Below, piece after piece: positions 23,644 through 33,683 of a stretch of DNA of 64,000 nt. Location: the NCBI RefSeq assembly GCF_004339565.1, contig NZ_SMFZ01000002.1, positions 1,426,001 through 1,490,000 of the forward strand. The letters are read 5' to 3'. The notes under the pieces were generated by a model. It made no database searches. It was not told the DNA's origin and worked only from the letters and a program-made list of their open reading frames with translations. Position 1 is the stretch's first letter. The number at the start of each line of letters is the position of its first letter. The DNA comes from Pseudonocardia endophytica (lineage in GTDB: Bacteria; Actinomycetota; Actinomycetes; Mycobacteriales; Pseudonocardiaceae). A program made the translations under genes and the position numbers.

Positions 23644-26303
23644 ACTGCGGGCCGGTGGGGGGCCGGCGCAGCGGTGACCGCGACGGCGGTGACCTCGACG
23701 GCGGTGACCGCGACGGCGGTGACCTCGACGGCGGTGACCGCGACGGCGGTGACCTCGACGGCGGTGACCTCGACGGCGGTGACCTCGACGGCGGTGACCT
23801 CGACGGCGGTGACCTCGACGAGCCGGTCGTCCCGGACGATCTCGCCGAGCCGGTCGCCCCGGACGACCTCGACGAGCCGGATCACCTCGACGAGCCAGCG
23901 ACTCGCGCGGACCTGCGCCTCGTCCCCGCCGCGCTCTGGACGTGGGGTTCCGTGCTGTGCGGGCTGCTCGGCGGGGCCGCGGGTGGAATCGCGGCCGCGC
24001 TCGTCTCGGCGACGGTGCTGATCACCGGGCTGATGCTGGCCCGGACCGCCCCGCGGGCCGCGCGGTACCGGTCCGGCCTCCTGGCCGCGGGCGGTTGTGC
24101 CGTGGCGGCCGCCGTCCTGATCACGGTGCACGCGTCGGCACTGGAACAGAACCCGCTGCGCGCCGCCGCGGAGCGCGGTTCAGCGGCCGAGGTGCGGGTG
24201 CGTCTCACCGACGACCCGCGGCCCCTGCAGCAGGCGGGCTTCGGTGGGCAGGCCGGCGGCGCCACGCGGATGCTCGTGCCGGTCACGCTCGTCGAGGCGG
24301 TCGCGGGCGACGGCCGGTGGTCGCTCGGCGGTCGGATGGTCCTGCTGACGCCGGCCGAGGGGTGGCAGGGACTGCTCCCCGGGCAGGAGGTCTCGGCGCA
24401 GGGGCTGCTCGCGCCGGCGCAGCGGTCGGACCTCACGGTGGCCGCACTGCGGGTCCGTGGGCCGCCCACCGAGGTCACGGCGCCCTCGTGGTGGCAGACG
24501 GCGGCCGGTGGTCTGCGGGACGGGCTCCGCGATGCGTCGGCCCGTGCTCTCGACCCGGCTCCGGCGGGGCTGCTGCCCGGACTGGCCGTCGGCGACACCC
24601 GCAACCAGGCGCCGGAGGTCGAGCAGGACTTCCGGACGGCCGGTCTCACGCACCTGACGGCCGTCAGCGGCGCCAACCTCACGTTGATCGCCGGGACAGT
24701 GCTGCTCCTGCTGCGGTTCGCGAGGGCTGATCCGAGGGCCGCCGCCGTACTGGCAGGTGTGGCGCTCGTCGGGTTCGTGATCCTCGCGCGCCCGTCTCCG
24801 TCGGTGCTGCGGGCCGCCGTGATGGGTGGGGTGGTGCTGCTCGCGCTGGCACTCGGCCGGGCGCGCTCGGCGGTGCCCGCACTGGCCGCCGCCGTCCTCG
24901 CGTTGCTGCTGATCGACCCGGCACTGGCCGTGGACGCCGGCTTCGCGCTGTCCGTCGCGGCCAGCGGTGCGCTCGTGCTGCTCGGCCCCCCGTGGGTGGC
25001 CGCTCTGCGGGCGCGGGGAACACCGGCCGGGGTGGCGGAGGCGCTCGTCGTGCCCGTCGCGGCCGCGCTCGCGACGGCGCCGCTGATCGCCGGTCTCGGC
25101 GGGCAGGTCAGCCTCGTCTCGGTCGTCGCGAACCTGCTCGCCGCGCCCGCCGTGGCGCCGGCGACGGTGCTGGGTGTCCTCGCCGCCGTCCTCTCGCCGC
25201 TGAGCCCGGACGCCGCGCAGGCATGCGCCTGGCTCGCCGGTCCGGCCGTGCGGTGGCTCGTCGAGATCGCGGACCGGGCGGCGGCGGTACCCGGGGGGAC
25301 GGTGCCGTGGCCGGAGGGGCTGACCGGGTCGCTGCTCCTGGCCGGGGTGCTGCTGGTGCTGGTGCTGCTCGCCCGGCACCGCCGGATCCGGGCGTTGCTG
25401 GTCGCCGTGCTGCTCGGCCTGATGCTGGTCCTGGTCCCGACGCGGGTGGTCCCGCCGGGATGGCCGCCGAGTGGGTGGGCGATGGTGGCGTGCGACGTCG
25501 GACAGGGCGATGCGCTCGTCCTCGCGACCGGCGTGCCGGGACGGGTCGTGGTCGTCGACGCCGGACCCGAGGACGGTCCGATCGACGCCTGCCTCGACCG
25601 GCTCGGCGTGCGGGGCATCTCGCTGCTCCTGGTCAGCCATCTGCACGCCGATCACATGGGAGGGATCGCCGGAGCGATGCGCGACCGGCCGACGTCCGGT
25701 GTCGCGGTCGGGCCGGTGCACGACGCGGGGTGGACAATGCGCACGATCGCCGCCGCGGCGGCCGCGGCCGGGGCACCCGTCGTCGAGCTGGTCGCCGGAC
25801 GGACGCTGGCCTGGCCCGCTCTGCGGATCGACGTGCTCGGCCCGGTGCACCCGCCGCGGTCGGTGGACGCCGACGACGGCACCGCGGTGAACGACACCTC
25901 GCTCGTCCTGCGGGCGTCGACGCCGGCCGGGACGGTTCTGCTCACCGGCGACGTCGAGCTGGCCGCGCAGGCCGACCTGCTGGCTTCCGGTGTGGACCTG
26001 CGGGCCGACGTGCTGAAGGTCCCGCACCACGGTTCCCGCTACACGTCCGTCGCGTTCCTGCGAGCCGTCCGGCCGCGGGCGGCGCTGGTCAGCGTCGGGG
26101 CCGGGAACACCTACCGGCATCCGAACCCGGCGCTGATGGAGATCCTCGCCGGGTCGGGCGTGCAGGTCAGGCGCACCGATCAGGCGGGGGACACGGCCGT
26201 CGTCGCCGCACCGGACGCCGACCGGGACGGTCGTCCCGATCTCGCCCTGGTGACGCGCGGTGACCCGATGCCGTCGCCCCGCCGGTCCGGAGGCTCGCGA
26301 TGA
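23640..26303 (+). CDS. comEC: ComEC/Rec2 DNA-uptake channel with metallo-beta-lactamase domain
   Basis: An 887-residue membrane protein for DNA transport across the inner membrane. Order: residues 12-61 are ten GDxDG repeats; a further acidic Pro/Asp stretch follows; then N-terminal membrane helices near residues 95-150; an OB-like domain near 180-290; the competence domain with LTHLTAVSGANLTLIAG near 340 and about seven more helices; and a C-terminal metallo-beta-lactamase-like domain with HLHADHMGG near 665 and KVPHHGSRYTS near 795. GTG at 23640 overlaps the comEA stop by four bases and is in frame with the repeat, making the repeat part of the protein. A start after the repeat (no good one seen before the first helix) would exclude it. 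Confidence 0.88.
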   Translation: MNCGPVGGRRSGDRDGGDLDGGDRDGGDLDGGDRDGGDLDGGDLDGGDLDGGDLDGGDLDEPVVPDDLAEPVAPDDLDEPDHLDEPATRADLRLVPAALWTWGSVLCGLLGGAAGGIAAALVSATVLITGLMLARTAPRAARYRSGLLAAGGCAVAAAVLITVHASALEQNPLRAAAERGSAAEVRVRLTDDPRPLQQAGFGGQAGGATRMLVPVTLVEAVAGDGRWSLGGRMVLLTPAEGWQGLLPGQEVSAQGLLAPAQRSDLTVAALRVRGPPTEVTAPSWWQTAAGGLRDGLRDASARALDPAPAGLLPGLAVGDTRNQAPEVEQDFRTAGLTHLTAVSGANLTLIAGTVLLLLRFARADPRAAAVLAGVALVGFVILARPSPSVLRAAVMGGVVLLALALGRARSAVPALAAAVLALLLIDPALAVDAGFALSVAASGALVLLGPPWVAALRARGTPAGVAEALVVPVAAALATAPLIAGLGGQVSLVSVVANLLAAPAVAPATVLGVLAAVLSPLSPDAAQACAWLAGPAVRWLVEIADRAAAVPGGTVPWPEGLTGSLLLAGVLLVLVLLARHRRIRALLVAVLLGLMLVLVPTRVVPPGWPPSGWAMVACDVGQGDALVLATGVPGRVVVVDAGPEDGPIDACLDRLGVRGISLLLVSHLHADHMGGIAGAMRDRPTSGVAVGPVHDAGWTMRTIAAAAAAAGAPVVELVAGRTLAWPALRIDVLGPVHPPRSVDADDGTAVNDTSLVLRASTPAGTVLLTGDVELAAQADLLASGVDLRADVLKVPHHGSRYTSVAFLRAVRPRAALVSVGAGNTYRHPNPALMEILAGSGVQVRRTDQAGDTAVVAAPDADRDGRPDLALVTRGDPMPSPRRSGGSR
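23673..23822 (+). repeat. Ten 15-bp tandem repeats inside the comEC start
   Basis: Ten exact-length units, GGTGACCGCGACGGC alternating with GGTGACCTCGACGGC, then four in a row of the second type plus one ending in GAG. In frame they encode GDRDG/GDLDG units. Only the codon CGC versus CTC differs between unit types, so the array is young or actively homogenised. Degenerate GACCTCGACGAGCC units continue to about 23900. Confidence 0.9.
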
Positions 26304-26376
26304 GCGGAGCCGACCGATGAGCTCGACGGGGGACGGCAGCCGGTGGTGCGTGCGGTGCCGGCCGGGGCAGGGACGA

Positions 26377-27657
26377 TCAGCCGAGGTGCGAGAGCGCCTC
26401 GCGGACGGCCTTGCTGCTGGACGGTACGGTCGCCGTCGGGCCGACCTGGCCGGACACCGCGTCGAGCGTCTTCAGACCGTCCCCGGTGATCAGCAGGACG
26501 GTCTCGGCGTCCGGGTCGAGCTTGCCCTCGGCGAGGAGCTTCTTCGCGGTCGCGACGGTCACGCCACCCGCGGTCTCGGCGAACACTCCCTCGGTCCGGG
26601 CGAGGAGCCGGATGCCGTCGACGACCTCCTCGTCGCTGACGTGGCCGACCGATCCGCCGGTGCGGCGCACCGAGTCCAGCACGTACGGCCCGTCGGCCGG
26701 ATTCCCGATGGCCAGCGATCGGGCGATCGTGTCCGGTCGGACCGGCTGGATCACGTCGTGCCCGGCCTCGAACGCGGAGGCGACCGGCGAGCACCCCGTG
26801 GCCTGCGCACCGAACACGGTGTAGGGGGTCGGCTCGACGAGCCCCAGCGTGCCGAACTCGGTGAACCCCTTGTCCACCTTGGTGAGCTGCGACCCGGAGG
26901 CGACCGGGACGACGATCTGCTCCGGCAGCCGCCAGCCCAGCTGCTCGGCGACCTCGTAGCCGAGCGTCTTCGAGCCCTCCGCGTAGTAGGGGCGGACGTT
27001 GACGTTCACGAACGCCCAGTCCTCGTGCTCCGCGGCGAGCTCGGTGGCGAGGCGGTTGACGTCGTCGTAGTTGCCGTCGACGGCGAGCAGCGTCCCGCCG
27101 TACACGGCGGTGGTGACGATCTTGGGCTGCTCCAGGGAGGACGGGATCAGGACGACCGAGTCCCAGCCGGCGCGGGCCGCGGCCGCGGCGACGGCATTCG
27201 CCAGGTTCCCGGTCGACGGGCAGCACAGCACGGTGAAGCCGAGCTCGCGGGCGGCCGCCAGTGCGACGGCGACGACGCGGTCCTTGAACGAGTGCGTCGG
27301 ATTGCCGGTGTCGTCCTTGACCCACAGCTTGCGCACGCCGAGCGCGGCGGCGAGGTTGTCGGCCTCGATCAGGCGGGTCAGGCCGGGCTCGGTGTTCGGG
27401 TGCGTGTCCACGGTCGACGGGACGGGCAGCAGATCGCGGTAGCGCCAGATCGACTTCGGGCCGGCCTCGATCTGCTGTCGGGTGACCGCCGGGAAGTCGT
27501 AGGCCACCTCGAGCGGGCCGAAGCACTGCGGACAGGCGAACTCCGCGGCGAGCGGAACCTGGTGGCCGCATTCACGACACGAGAGGGCGCGCGCCGGGCC
27601 GAGGTCGTACGACGTCCGGTCGTCAGCAGACAGAGCCTGGGCAGCAGTGAGAGTCAC
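26377..27657 (-). CDS. thrC: Threonine synthase
   Basis: A 426-residue PLP enzyme converting O-phosphohomoserine to threonine. The N-terminus has a zinc-ribbon-like pair, CRECG and CPQCFG, near residues 27-45. The PLP lysine is in GNPTHSFKDRVVAVALA near 120; the phosphate loop is CPSTGNLANAV; and VPVASGSQLTKV and LLITGDGLKT follow. This is the long bacterial form with zinc ribbon. GTG at 27657 has GAGGAG upstream, and that site is partly within the P1 stem of a SAM riboswitch. It is convergent with comEC and interrupts the comEC-holA pairing seen in other genomes. Confidence 0.93.
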   Translation of the reverse strand: MTLTAAQALSADDRTSYDLGPARALSCRECGHQVPLAAEFACPQCFGPLEVAYDFPAVTRQQIEAGPKSIWRYRDLLPVPSTVDTHPNTEPGLTRLIEADNLAAALGVRKLWVKDDTGNPTHSFKDRVVAVALAAARELGFTVLCCPSTGNLANAVAAAAARAGWDSVVLIPSSLEQPKIVTTAVYGGTLLAVDGNYDDVNRLATELAAEHEDWAFVNVNVRPYYAEGSKTLGYEVAEQLGWRLPEQIVVPVASGSQLTKVDKGFTEFGTLGLVEPTPYTVFGAQATGCSPVASAFEAGHDVIQPVRPDTIARSLAIGNPADGPYVLDSVRRTGGSVGHVSDEEVVDGIRLLARTEGVFAETAGGVTVATAKKLLAEGKLDPDAETVLLITGDGLKTLDAVSGQVGPTATVPSSSKAVREALSHLG

Positions 27658-27665
27658 GAGATCTC

Positions 27666-27810
27666 CTCATCTGTCCCGCGAGGCGCGGGTCGGAATTGGC
27701 ACCGTGTTCGTCGACGTCCGGCCACGCCGTCAGGCGTGACGGGGCGGATCGTCGTGCGACGCCGGTTGCCGGGGCTTCAACGGGCCGTTCCCTCTGCCCC
27801 TCTGGATGAG
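27666..27810 (-). promoter_or_regulatory. SAM riboswitch (SAM-I/SAM-IV clan) controlling thrC
   Basis: On the minus strand the RNA has closing stem P1 CTCATC (27810-27805) with GATGAG (27671-27666); the conserved core GAAGCCCCGGCAACC; GGTGCCAATTCC (27703-27692); and a P4 hairpin CCCGCG-N3-CGCGGG just before the P1 3' arm. These are the defining SAM-I/SAM-IV elements. The P1 3' arm shares three bases with the GAGGAG ribosome binding site of thrC, so SAM binding should hide it and stop translation. Which of the two related classes it belongs to needs a covariance model. Confidence 0.88.
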
Positions 27811-27950
27811 CCATCTTCAGTTGTCCGCTTGCGGCATCGGACCGGGCGGTTGATCGGACGGTACGGCACGGCCCTGTCGGATTTCCACCCGACGCCCACC
27901 ATCCGAGAGCCGGGTCACCGCTTCGACGGGAGGTGGGACACCATGGCGGG

Positions 27951-28931
27951 GTGAGCCCAGCGTCCCGTGACGGCGGCCCTCCCGCGCCGCTCCAGCTCGT
28001 CGTCGGCGAGGAGGAACTGCTGGGCGAGCGAGCCGTGGAGGACATCGTCCGGCGTGTCCGGTCCGACGACCCGGAGGCCGAGCTCCGGCGGTTGCGGACC
28101 TCGGAGGTCGCGCCCGGCGAGCTCGCCGGCCACCTGAGCCCGTCGCTGTTCGCGGAGGGTCGGGTGATCGTCCTCACCGCCGCGCAGGACGCGACCAAGG
28201 ACATGGTCGCCGCGATCGCCGAGTACGCCGCGGACCCGGCGCCGGGCATCGTGCTGGTCGCCCAGCACGCGGGTGGCGCGAAGGGCAAGGCCGTCGTCGA
28301 CACGTTGCGCAAGGCCGGCGCCGAGACCACGACCTGCAACAGGATCTCCCGTCCGGACGAGCGGGCCGACTTCGTGCGCGCCGAGGTCCGCAGGCACGGC
28401 GGCAGCATCACGGCCGACGCCGTTCCGGTGCTGATCGAGGCCGTCGGGTCCGACCTGCGCGAGCTCGCGTCGGCCGCGAGCCAGCTGGTGGCCGACACCG
28501 GTGGGCGGATCGACGAGCAGGAGGTGCGTCGCTACCACCGCGGACGGGCCGAGTCGACCGGCTTCGCGGTCGCCGACGCGACGATTGCGGGTGACCGGGT
28601 CAAGGCGCTCGAGGCCCTGCGCTGGGCGCTCGTGCTGGGCACCCCGCACGTCCTGATCGCCGACGCGCTGGCGGACGCGGTGCGCACGCTGGCCAAGGTC
28701 GGCTCGGCGGGACGCGGCGACCCGAACCGGCTGGCCGGGGAGCTCGGCATGCCGCCGTGGAAGATCCGCAAGGCCCAGGGTCAGGTGCGGTCGTGGCGCC
28801 CGGAGTCGCTCGCCGTCGCCGTCGCCGCGACGGCCCAGGTGAACGCGGACGTCAAGGGTGTCGCGGCCGACCCCGAGTACGCCCTGGAGCGGGCCGTGGT
28901 TGCCGTGCTGGACGCCCGCGAGATGCGCTGA
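27951..28931 (+). CDS. holA: DNA polymerase III delta subunit
   Basis: A 326-residue clamp-loader delta subunit. LQLVVGEEELLGERAVEDIV at the start is the family's first strand and degenerate P-loop region; VIVLTAAQDATKDM, then RADFVRAEVRRHGGSITADA, SDLRELASAASQLVA and RAESTGFAVADATIAGD follow in the usual order, with the C-terminal collar domain to the end. It loads the beta sliding clamp. GTG at 27951 gives the expected length; GGAGGTG at 27929-27935 is rather far upstream. Located, as in mycobacteria, between comEC and rpsT, though thrC is inserted before it. Confidence 0.92.
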   Translation: MSPASRDGGPPAPLQLVVGEEELLGERAVEDIVRRVRSDDPEAELRRLRTSEVAPGELAGHLSPSLFAEGRVIVLTAAQDATKDMVAAIAEYAADPAPGIVLVAQHAGGAKGKAVVDTLRKAGAETTTCNRISRPDERADFVRAEVRRHGGSITADAVPVLIEAVGSDLRELASAASQLVADTGGRIDEQEVRRYHRGRAESTGFAVADATIAGDRVKALEALRWALVLGTPHVLIADALADAVRTLAKVGSAGRGDPNRLAGELGMPPWKIRKAQGQVRSWRPESLAVAVAATAQVNADVKGVAADPEYALERAVVAVLDAREMR

Positions 28932-28969
28932 CCGCCTGACCGCCCGACCGGCGCCCGCACGCCCGACCC

Positions 28970-29035
28970 ATGATCGGCGGTTTGGCACGGGTCGAGGCCG
29001 TGTGCGGCACCGATCCGGACCGGACCGTCGATCAT
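28970..29035. repeat. 66-bp element with 12-bp inverted ends ATGATCGGCGGT / ACCGTCGATCAT
   Basis: The ends 28970-28981 and 29024-29035 pair at 11 of 12 positions. The left end shares TGATCGGCGG with the four 62-bp elements at 21124-21482 and the total length is similar, so it may be a diverged single copy. It lies between the holA stop and the rpsT terminator. Confidence 0.45.
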
Positions 29036-29059
29036 CCCGGGCCGTGGGCAGACACGAGA

Positions 29060-29092
29060 ACGGCGCCGCCCCACGAGGTGGGACGGCGCCGT
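29060..29092 (-). terminator. Strong hairpin terminator of rpsT
   Basis: A 15-bp stem with one mismatch, ACGGCGCCG at 29060-29068 paired with CGGCGCCGT at 29084-29092, and triloop GAG at 29075-29077. It begins 14 bp beyond the rpsT stop and also faces the end of holA, so it may work both ways. No T-run, as usual in this group. Confidence 0.75.
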
Positions 29093-29106
29093 CGGAGACC
29101 GGGCGC

Positions 29107-29373
29107 TCAGGCGCCGATCTTGTTCAGCCGCTGGGCCATGGCCGACTTGCGGTTCGCGGCCTGGTTGCGGTGGATGACGCCCTTGCCGGCGGCCTTGTCC
29201 AGGGCCTTGGCGGCCTTGCGCTGCGCCTCGGCGGCGGTGTCCACGTCACCGGTCGCTGCGGCCTCCCGGAAGTGGCGGACCGCCGTCTTGACCGAGGACT
29301 TGACCGCCTTGTTGCGCTGGCGGCGCTTCTCGTTCGTCTTGACCCGCTTGATCTGGGACTTGATGTTGGCCAC
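29107..29373 (-). CDS. rpsT: 30S ribosomal protein S20
   Basis: An 88-residue basic protein with the S20 start ANIKSQIKRVKTNEKRRQRN and the characteristic KAVKSSVKTAVRHF, KAAKALDKAAGKGVIHRNQAA and NRKSAMAQRLNKI segments. It binds 16S rRNA helices 9 and 44 early in small subunit assembly. GTG start at 29373 with an AGGAAG/GAGGC region upstream. Convergent with holA, as in mycobacteria, and followed by a strong hairpin. Confidence 0.97.
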   Translation of the reverse strand: MANIKSQIKRVKTNEKRRQRNKAVKSSVKTAVRHFREAAATGDVDTAAEAQRKAAKALDKAAGKGVIHRNQAANRKSAMAQRLNKIGA

Positions 29374-29556
29374 GCGTCTGCCTCTGGTCTTCCTGCCTGA
29401 TGGGATCGGCCTGCTGCTCGAGTCTGTCCGGCTCCGGCGGCGCCGGACGGCTTTGGACGAAACCAGCCGTTCCGGGCGAGCACACCGAGCGCTCGACGGT
29501 CAATGTTAGCAGCGGCCGCGCACGTTCCTGTCGGGGGTCGGACCTAGTCTCCCCCC

Positions 29557-30309
29557 ATGACGGTGGTGCTGGTGCACGGTAACCCGGAGACGGCCGACGT
29601 GTGGGGGCCGCTGGTGGACCGCCTCGACGGGCGGGAGGTCGTGTGCCTGTCCCCGCCCGGCTTCGGCGCCCCGGTCCCGGACGGGTTCGACGCGACGATG
29701 GACGGCTACCGGGACTGGCTGGTCGCCGAGCTGGAGACGCTCGGCGCGGACGTCGGCCCGGTGGACCTCGTCGGGCACGACTGGGGTGGCGGGCACGCGG
29801 TGAACGCCGTGCTGCTCCGCCCCGATCTCGTCCGTACCTGGGCGAGCGACATCGTCGGGGTGTTCGACGAGGACTACGTCTGGCACGACCTCGCGCAGGC
29901 CTGGCAGACGCCGGAGGTCGGGGAGAAGGCCGTGGCCGCGCTCGTCGACGCGCCCGCCGACCTGCAGGCGCAGCGCCTCGCCGAGCGCGGGATGGAGGCG
30001 TCGGTCGCGCGCAAGGTGGCCGCAGGTGTCGACGGGGCGATGGGCCGCTGCATCCTCACGCTCTACCGGTCCGCCGCGCAGCCGGCCGTCGCACGGCGCG
30101 GGGCCGAGCTGGAGCGGGCGGGCGTCCGGCCGGGGCTGTCCCTGCTCGCGACGGAGGACCACATGGTCGGTACCGAACCGCAACGTCGCCGCGCCGCCGG
30201 GCGGGCCGGAGCGCGCACCGAGGTGCTGGACGGGCTGGGTCACTGGTGGATGACCCAGGACCCGGACCGCGGGGTGGAGGTGCTCACCCGGTTCTGGGAC
30301 TCGGTCTGA
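29557..30309 (+). CDS. Alpha/beta hydrolase with Asp nucleophile (epoxide hydrolase/haloalkane dehalogenase-like)
   Basis: A 250-residue alpha/beta hydrolase. Oxyanion motif VLVHGNPETADVW near residue 5, nucleophile elbow VGHDWGGGH with Asp at about 74, and the catalytic histidine in GLGHWWMTQDP near 228. An aspartate nucleophile followed by Trp is the pattern of epoxide hydrolases and haloalkane dehalogenases, so hydrolysis of an epoxide or carbon-halogen bond is likely; the substrate is unknown. The ATG at 29557 gives a short N-terminus without signal. It stands alone between rpsT and the cyanase gene, 3 bp from the convergent cynS stop. Confidence 0.82.
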   Translation: MTVVLVHGNPETADVWGPLVDRLDGREVVCLSPPGFGAPVPDGFDATMDGYRDWLVAELETLGADVGPVDLVGHDWGGGHAVNAVLLRPDLVRTWASDIVGVFDEDYVWHDLAQAWQTPEVGEKAVAALVDAPADLQAQRLAERGMEASVARKVAAGVDGAMGRCILTLYRSAAQPAVARRGAELERAGVRPGLSLLATEDHMVGTEPQRRRAAGRAGARTEVLDGLGHWWMTQDPDRGVEVLTRFWDSV

Positions 30310-30312
30310 CGA

Positions 30313-30777
30313 TCACCACACGCGGTAGGGCAGGAACTTCCCGTTGAGGGTGATCACGGCGCGATCGCCCTTCGGGTCCTCGACGCGCCGGAAGTCGAGC
30401 TCGAAGTCGATCGCCGACACGATCCCGTCGCCGAACTCCTCGCGGGCCAGCTCGGAGATCGTCGCGCCGTAGACCTGCACCATCTCCTTGAGCCGGTAGA
30501 CGAGCGGGTCCGTCATGTCCACGGCGGACTCGCCACGCACCGGCGGGAGCGTCAGGGCGTCGACGACGTCGTCGTCGAGGTCCAGCAGCGAGCCGACGGC
30601 CTCGGCCTGCTCGCGGGACAGGGGCTGTTGGCCGAGCAGAGCGGAGGTGGACCACTCCAGGGACCGGCCGACGGTCTCGGCGATCTTGTCCCAGTGCAGT
30701 CCGAGCCGCTTCTTGGCGGCGAGCACGGCACGGGCCGCGTCGAGGCGGTCGAGGGGAGGGAGAGGGGCGACGGGCAC
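30313..30777 (-). CDS. cynS: Cyanate hydratase (cyanase)
   Basis: A 154-residue cyanase, which decomposes cyanate with bicarbonate to ammonia and CO2. The N-terminal helical DNA-binding-like domain (AKKRLGLHWDKIAETVGRSL) is followed by the catalytic domain with VYRLKEMVQVYGATISELAREEFGDGIVSAIDF, split here, YRLKEM and GIVSAIDF, carrying the known Arg, Glu and Ser catalytic residues, and ending GKFLPYRVW. GTG at 30777 with GGAGG five bases upstream gives the normal cyanase length. No cynT or transporter is next to it, so it may be for detoxification of internally formed cyanate. Confidence 0.93.
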   Translation of the reverse strand: MPVAPLPPLDRLDAARAVLAAKKRLGLHWDKIAETVGRSLEWSTSALLGQQPLSREQAEAVGSLLDLDDDVVDALTLPPVRGESAVDMTDPLVYRLKEMVQVYGATISELAREEFGDGIVSAIDFELDFRRVEDPKGDRAVITLNGKFLPYRVW

Positions 30778-31126
30778 GGGTGCCTCCGGTGTGGGACGGA
30801 CGGGAGGGGCGGCGACGATGCCTCGGCGGTGACCGTGCAGACGATCGTGGCGAATCGTGGCCGCCCCGGCAACGGGGAGCCGCCGGTCGCCGCGGCGGCC
30901 GGCCACGTGAGGTGCCGGTCGCGCCGGTGGGCCGGCCATCACGAAGCCCGCGGCCGGGTGGGTGGCGCGACGGGCCGGCCCGTCTGCGATCGGTAGGCAG
31001 GCGGCCGGTCGCGGACGGCCCGCCGGGCCGGGCGGAACCCGCTGCGGACGGCCCGACCGCCGGCGCACGTGCGGGGTCCGTGGACATGGGACGATGGTCG
31101 TGAGACCCGACGCGAATGGATCATGA
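30778..31126. other. Intergenic region between cynS and lepA
   Basis: A 349-bp divergent promoter region with very high G+C. I see GGGACGATGGT near 31088 as a poor -10 candidate for lepA and no clear repeat, riboswitch or small gene. Several open frames cross it but have no family character. Confidence 0.4.
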
Positions 31127-32989
<1,863 letters not shown>

Positions 32990-32992
32990 TGA

Positions 32993-33017
32993 ACCCCGCC
33001 CGGATACCGGGCGGGGT
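32993..33017. terminator. Terminator hairpin after lepA
   Basis: Perfect 11-bp stem ACCCCGCCCGG (32993-33003) with CCGGGCGGGGT (33007-33017), loop ATA, starting three bases after the lepA stop and followed by a G-rich tract on the plus strand. It also lies just beyond the stop of the convergent MarR gene, so it may terminate both. Confidence 0.8.
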
Positions 33018-33041
33018 CGGGGGGAGTGGGGGAGCGGCGCG

Positions 33042-33515
33042 CTACAGCGCGCCGGTACGAGGGCCGGGGATGGCGCCGTCGTTCATCGACGACGGCCTGC
33101 TGTGCACGGTCGCGCGGCGTGGCGTGAGCATCCGCTGCACGCCGTGGCACACCGACTCGACGACCGACCGGCCGTCCGCACCCAGGTGCACGAGCACCCG
33201 GCGGCGGTCCAGCGGGTCGGCGGACCGGTACGCCAGCCGCTGGCTCACCAGCCGGTCGACGATCCGCGTCGCGGTCGGGGCGGGAAGCGCCGTGTGGCTG
33301 GCGATCTCGCCCATGCTGCGGCCGGTGCCGCGGGCGAGCATCAGCAGGACGCGCCAGCCGTCTCGGCTGACGTCGGCCGCGTCGGGTGTCGTGGACAGGG
33401 CGGTGGCGACGGCGTGGTCGACCCGGTCCAGGAACTCGACGACACCCGTGGCAGGCGCCGGGGGCGCGGCCGCAGTGGCCGTCCCCGGCGCCCGTCGACT
33501 ATAAGGCTCGGACAC
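33042..33515 (-). CDS. MarR-family transcriptional regulator
   Basis: A 157-residue MarR-type regulator. The winged helix is SMGEIASHTALPAPTATRIVDRLVSQRLAYRSADPLDRRRVLVHL, in parts, with the D-x-x-D-R-R-x wing at about residues 97-102. Preceding helices include VVEFLDRVDHAVATAL, and an Ala/Pro-rich N-terminus. GTG at 33515 lies close to an A+T-rich upstream segment that could hold its promoter; no Shine-Dalgarno is obvious, so a leaderless message is possible. Its target is unknown; no divergent neighbour is closer than the gene block at 33684, which is read in the same direction. Confidence 0.82.
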   Translation of the reverse strand: MSEPYSRRAPGTATAAAPPAPATGVVEFLDRVDHAVATALSTTPDAADVSRDGWRVLLMLARGTGRSMGEIASHTALPAPTATRIVDRLVSQRLAYRSADPLDRRRVLVHLGADGRSVVESVCHGVQRMLTPRRATVHSRPSSMNDGAIPGPRTGAL

Positions 33516-33683
33516 GATGACGGACTGTACTTGTCATCTGCCCGAAATCCGACCGTGTCCTGCGGAAATCGGGGTGTAGCGGTGGACGGTCGTCACACTG
33601 CGGTGATTGCCGTTGCCGCTACCAGGGTGGATGTGCATCGCGTAGTTGATTTTAGGTAGATCACACTCTGATCTCGGTAACGC

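Noticed and set aside
30778..31126. Small genes or a riboswitch between cynS and lepA
   Set aside because: Frames here lack start signals and family character, and no conserved aptamer core could be recognised.
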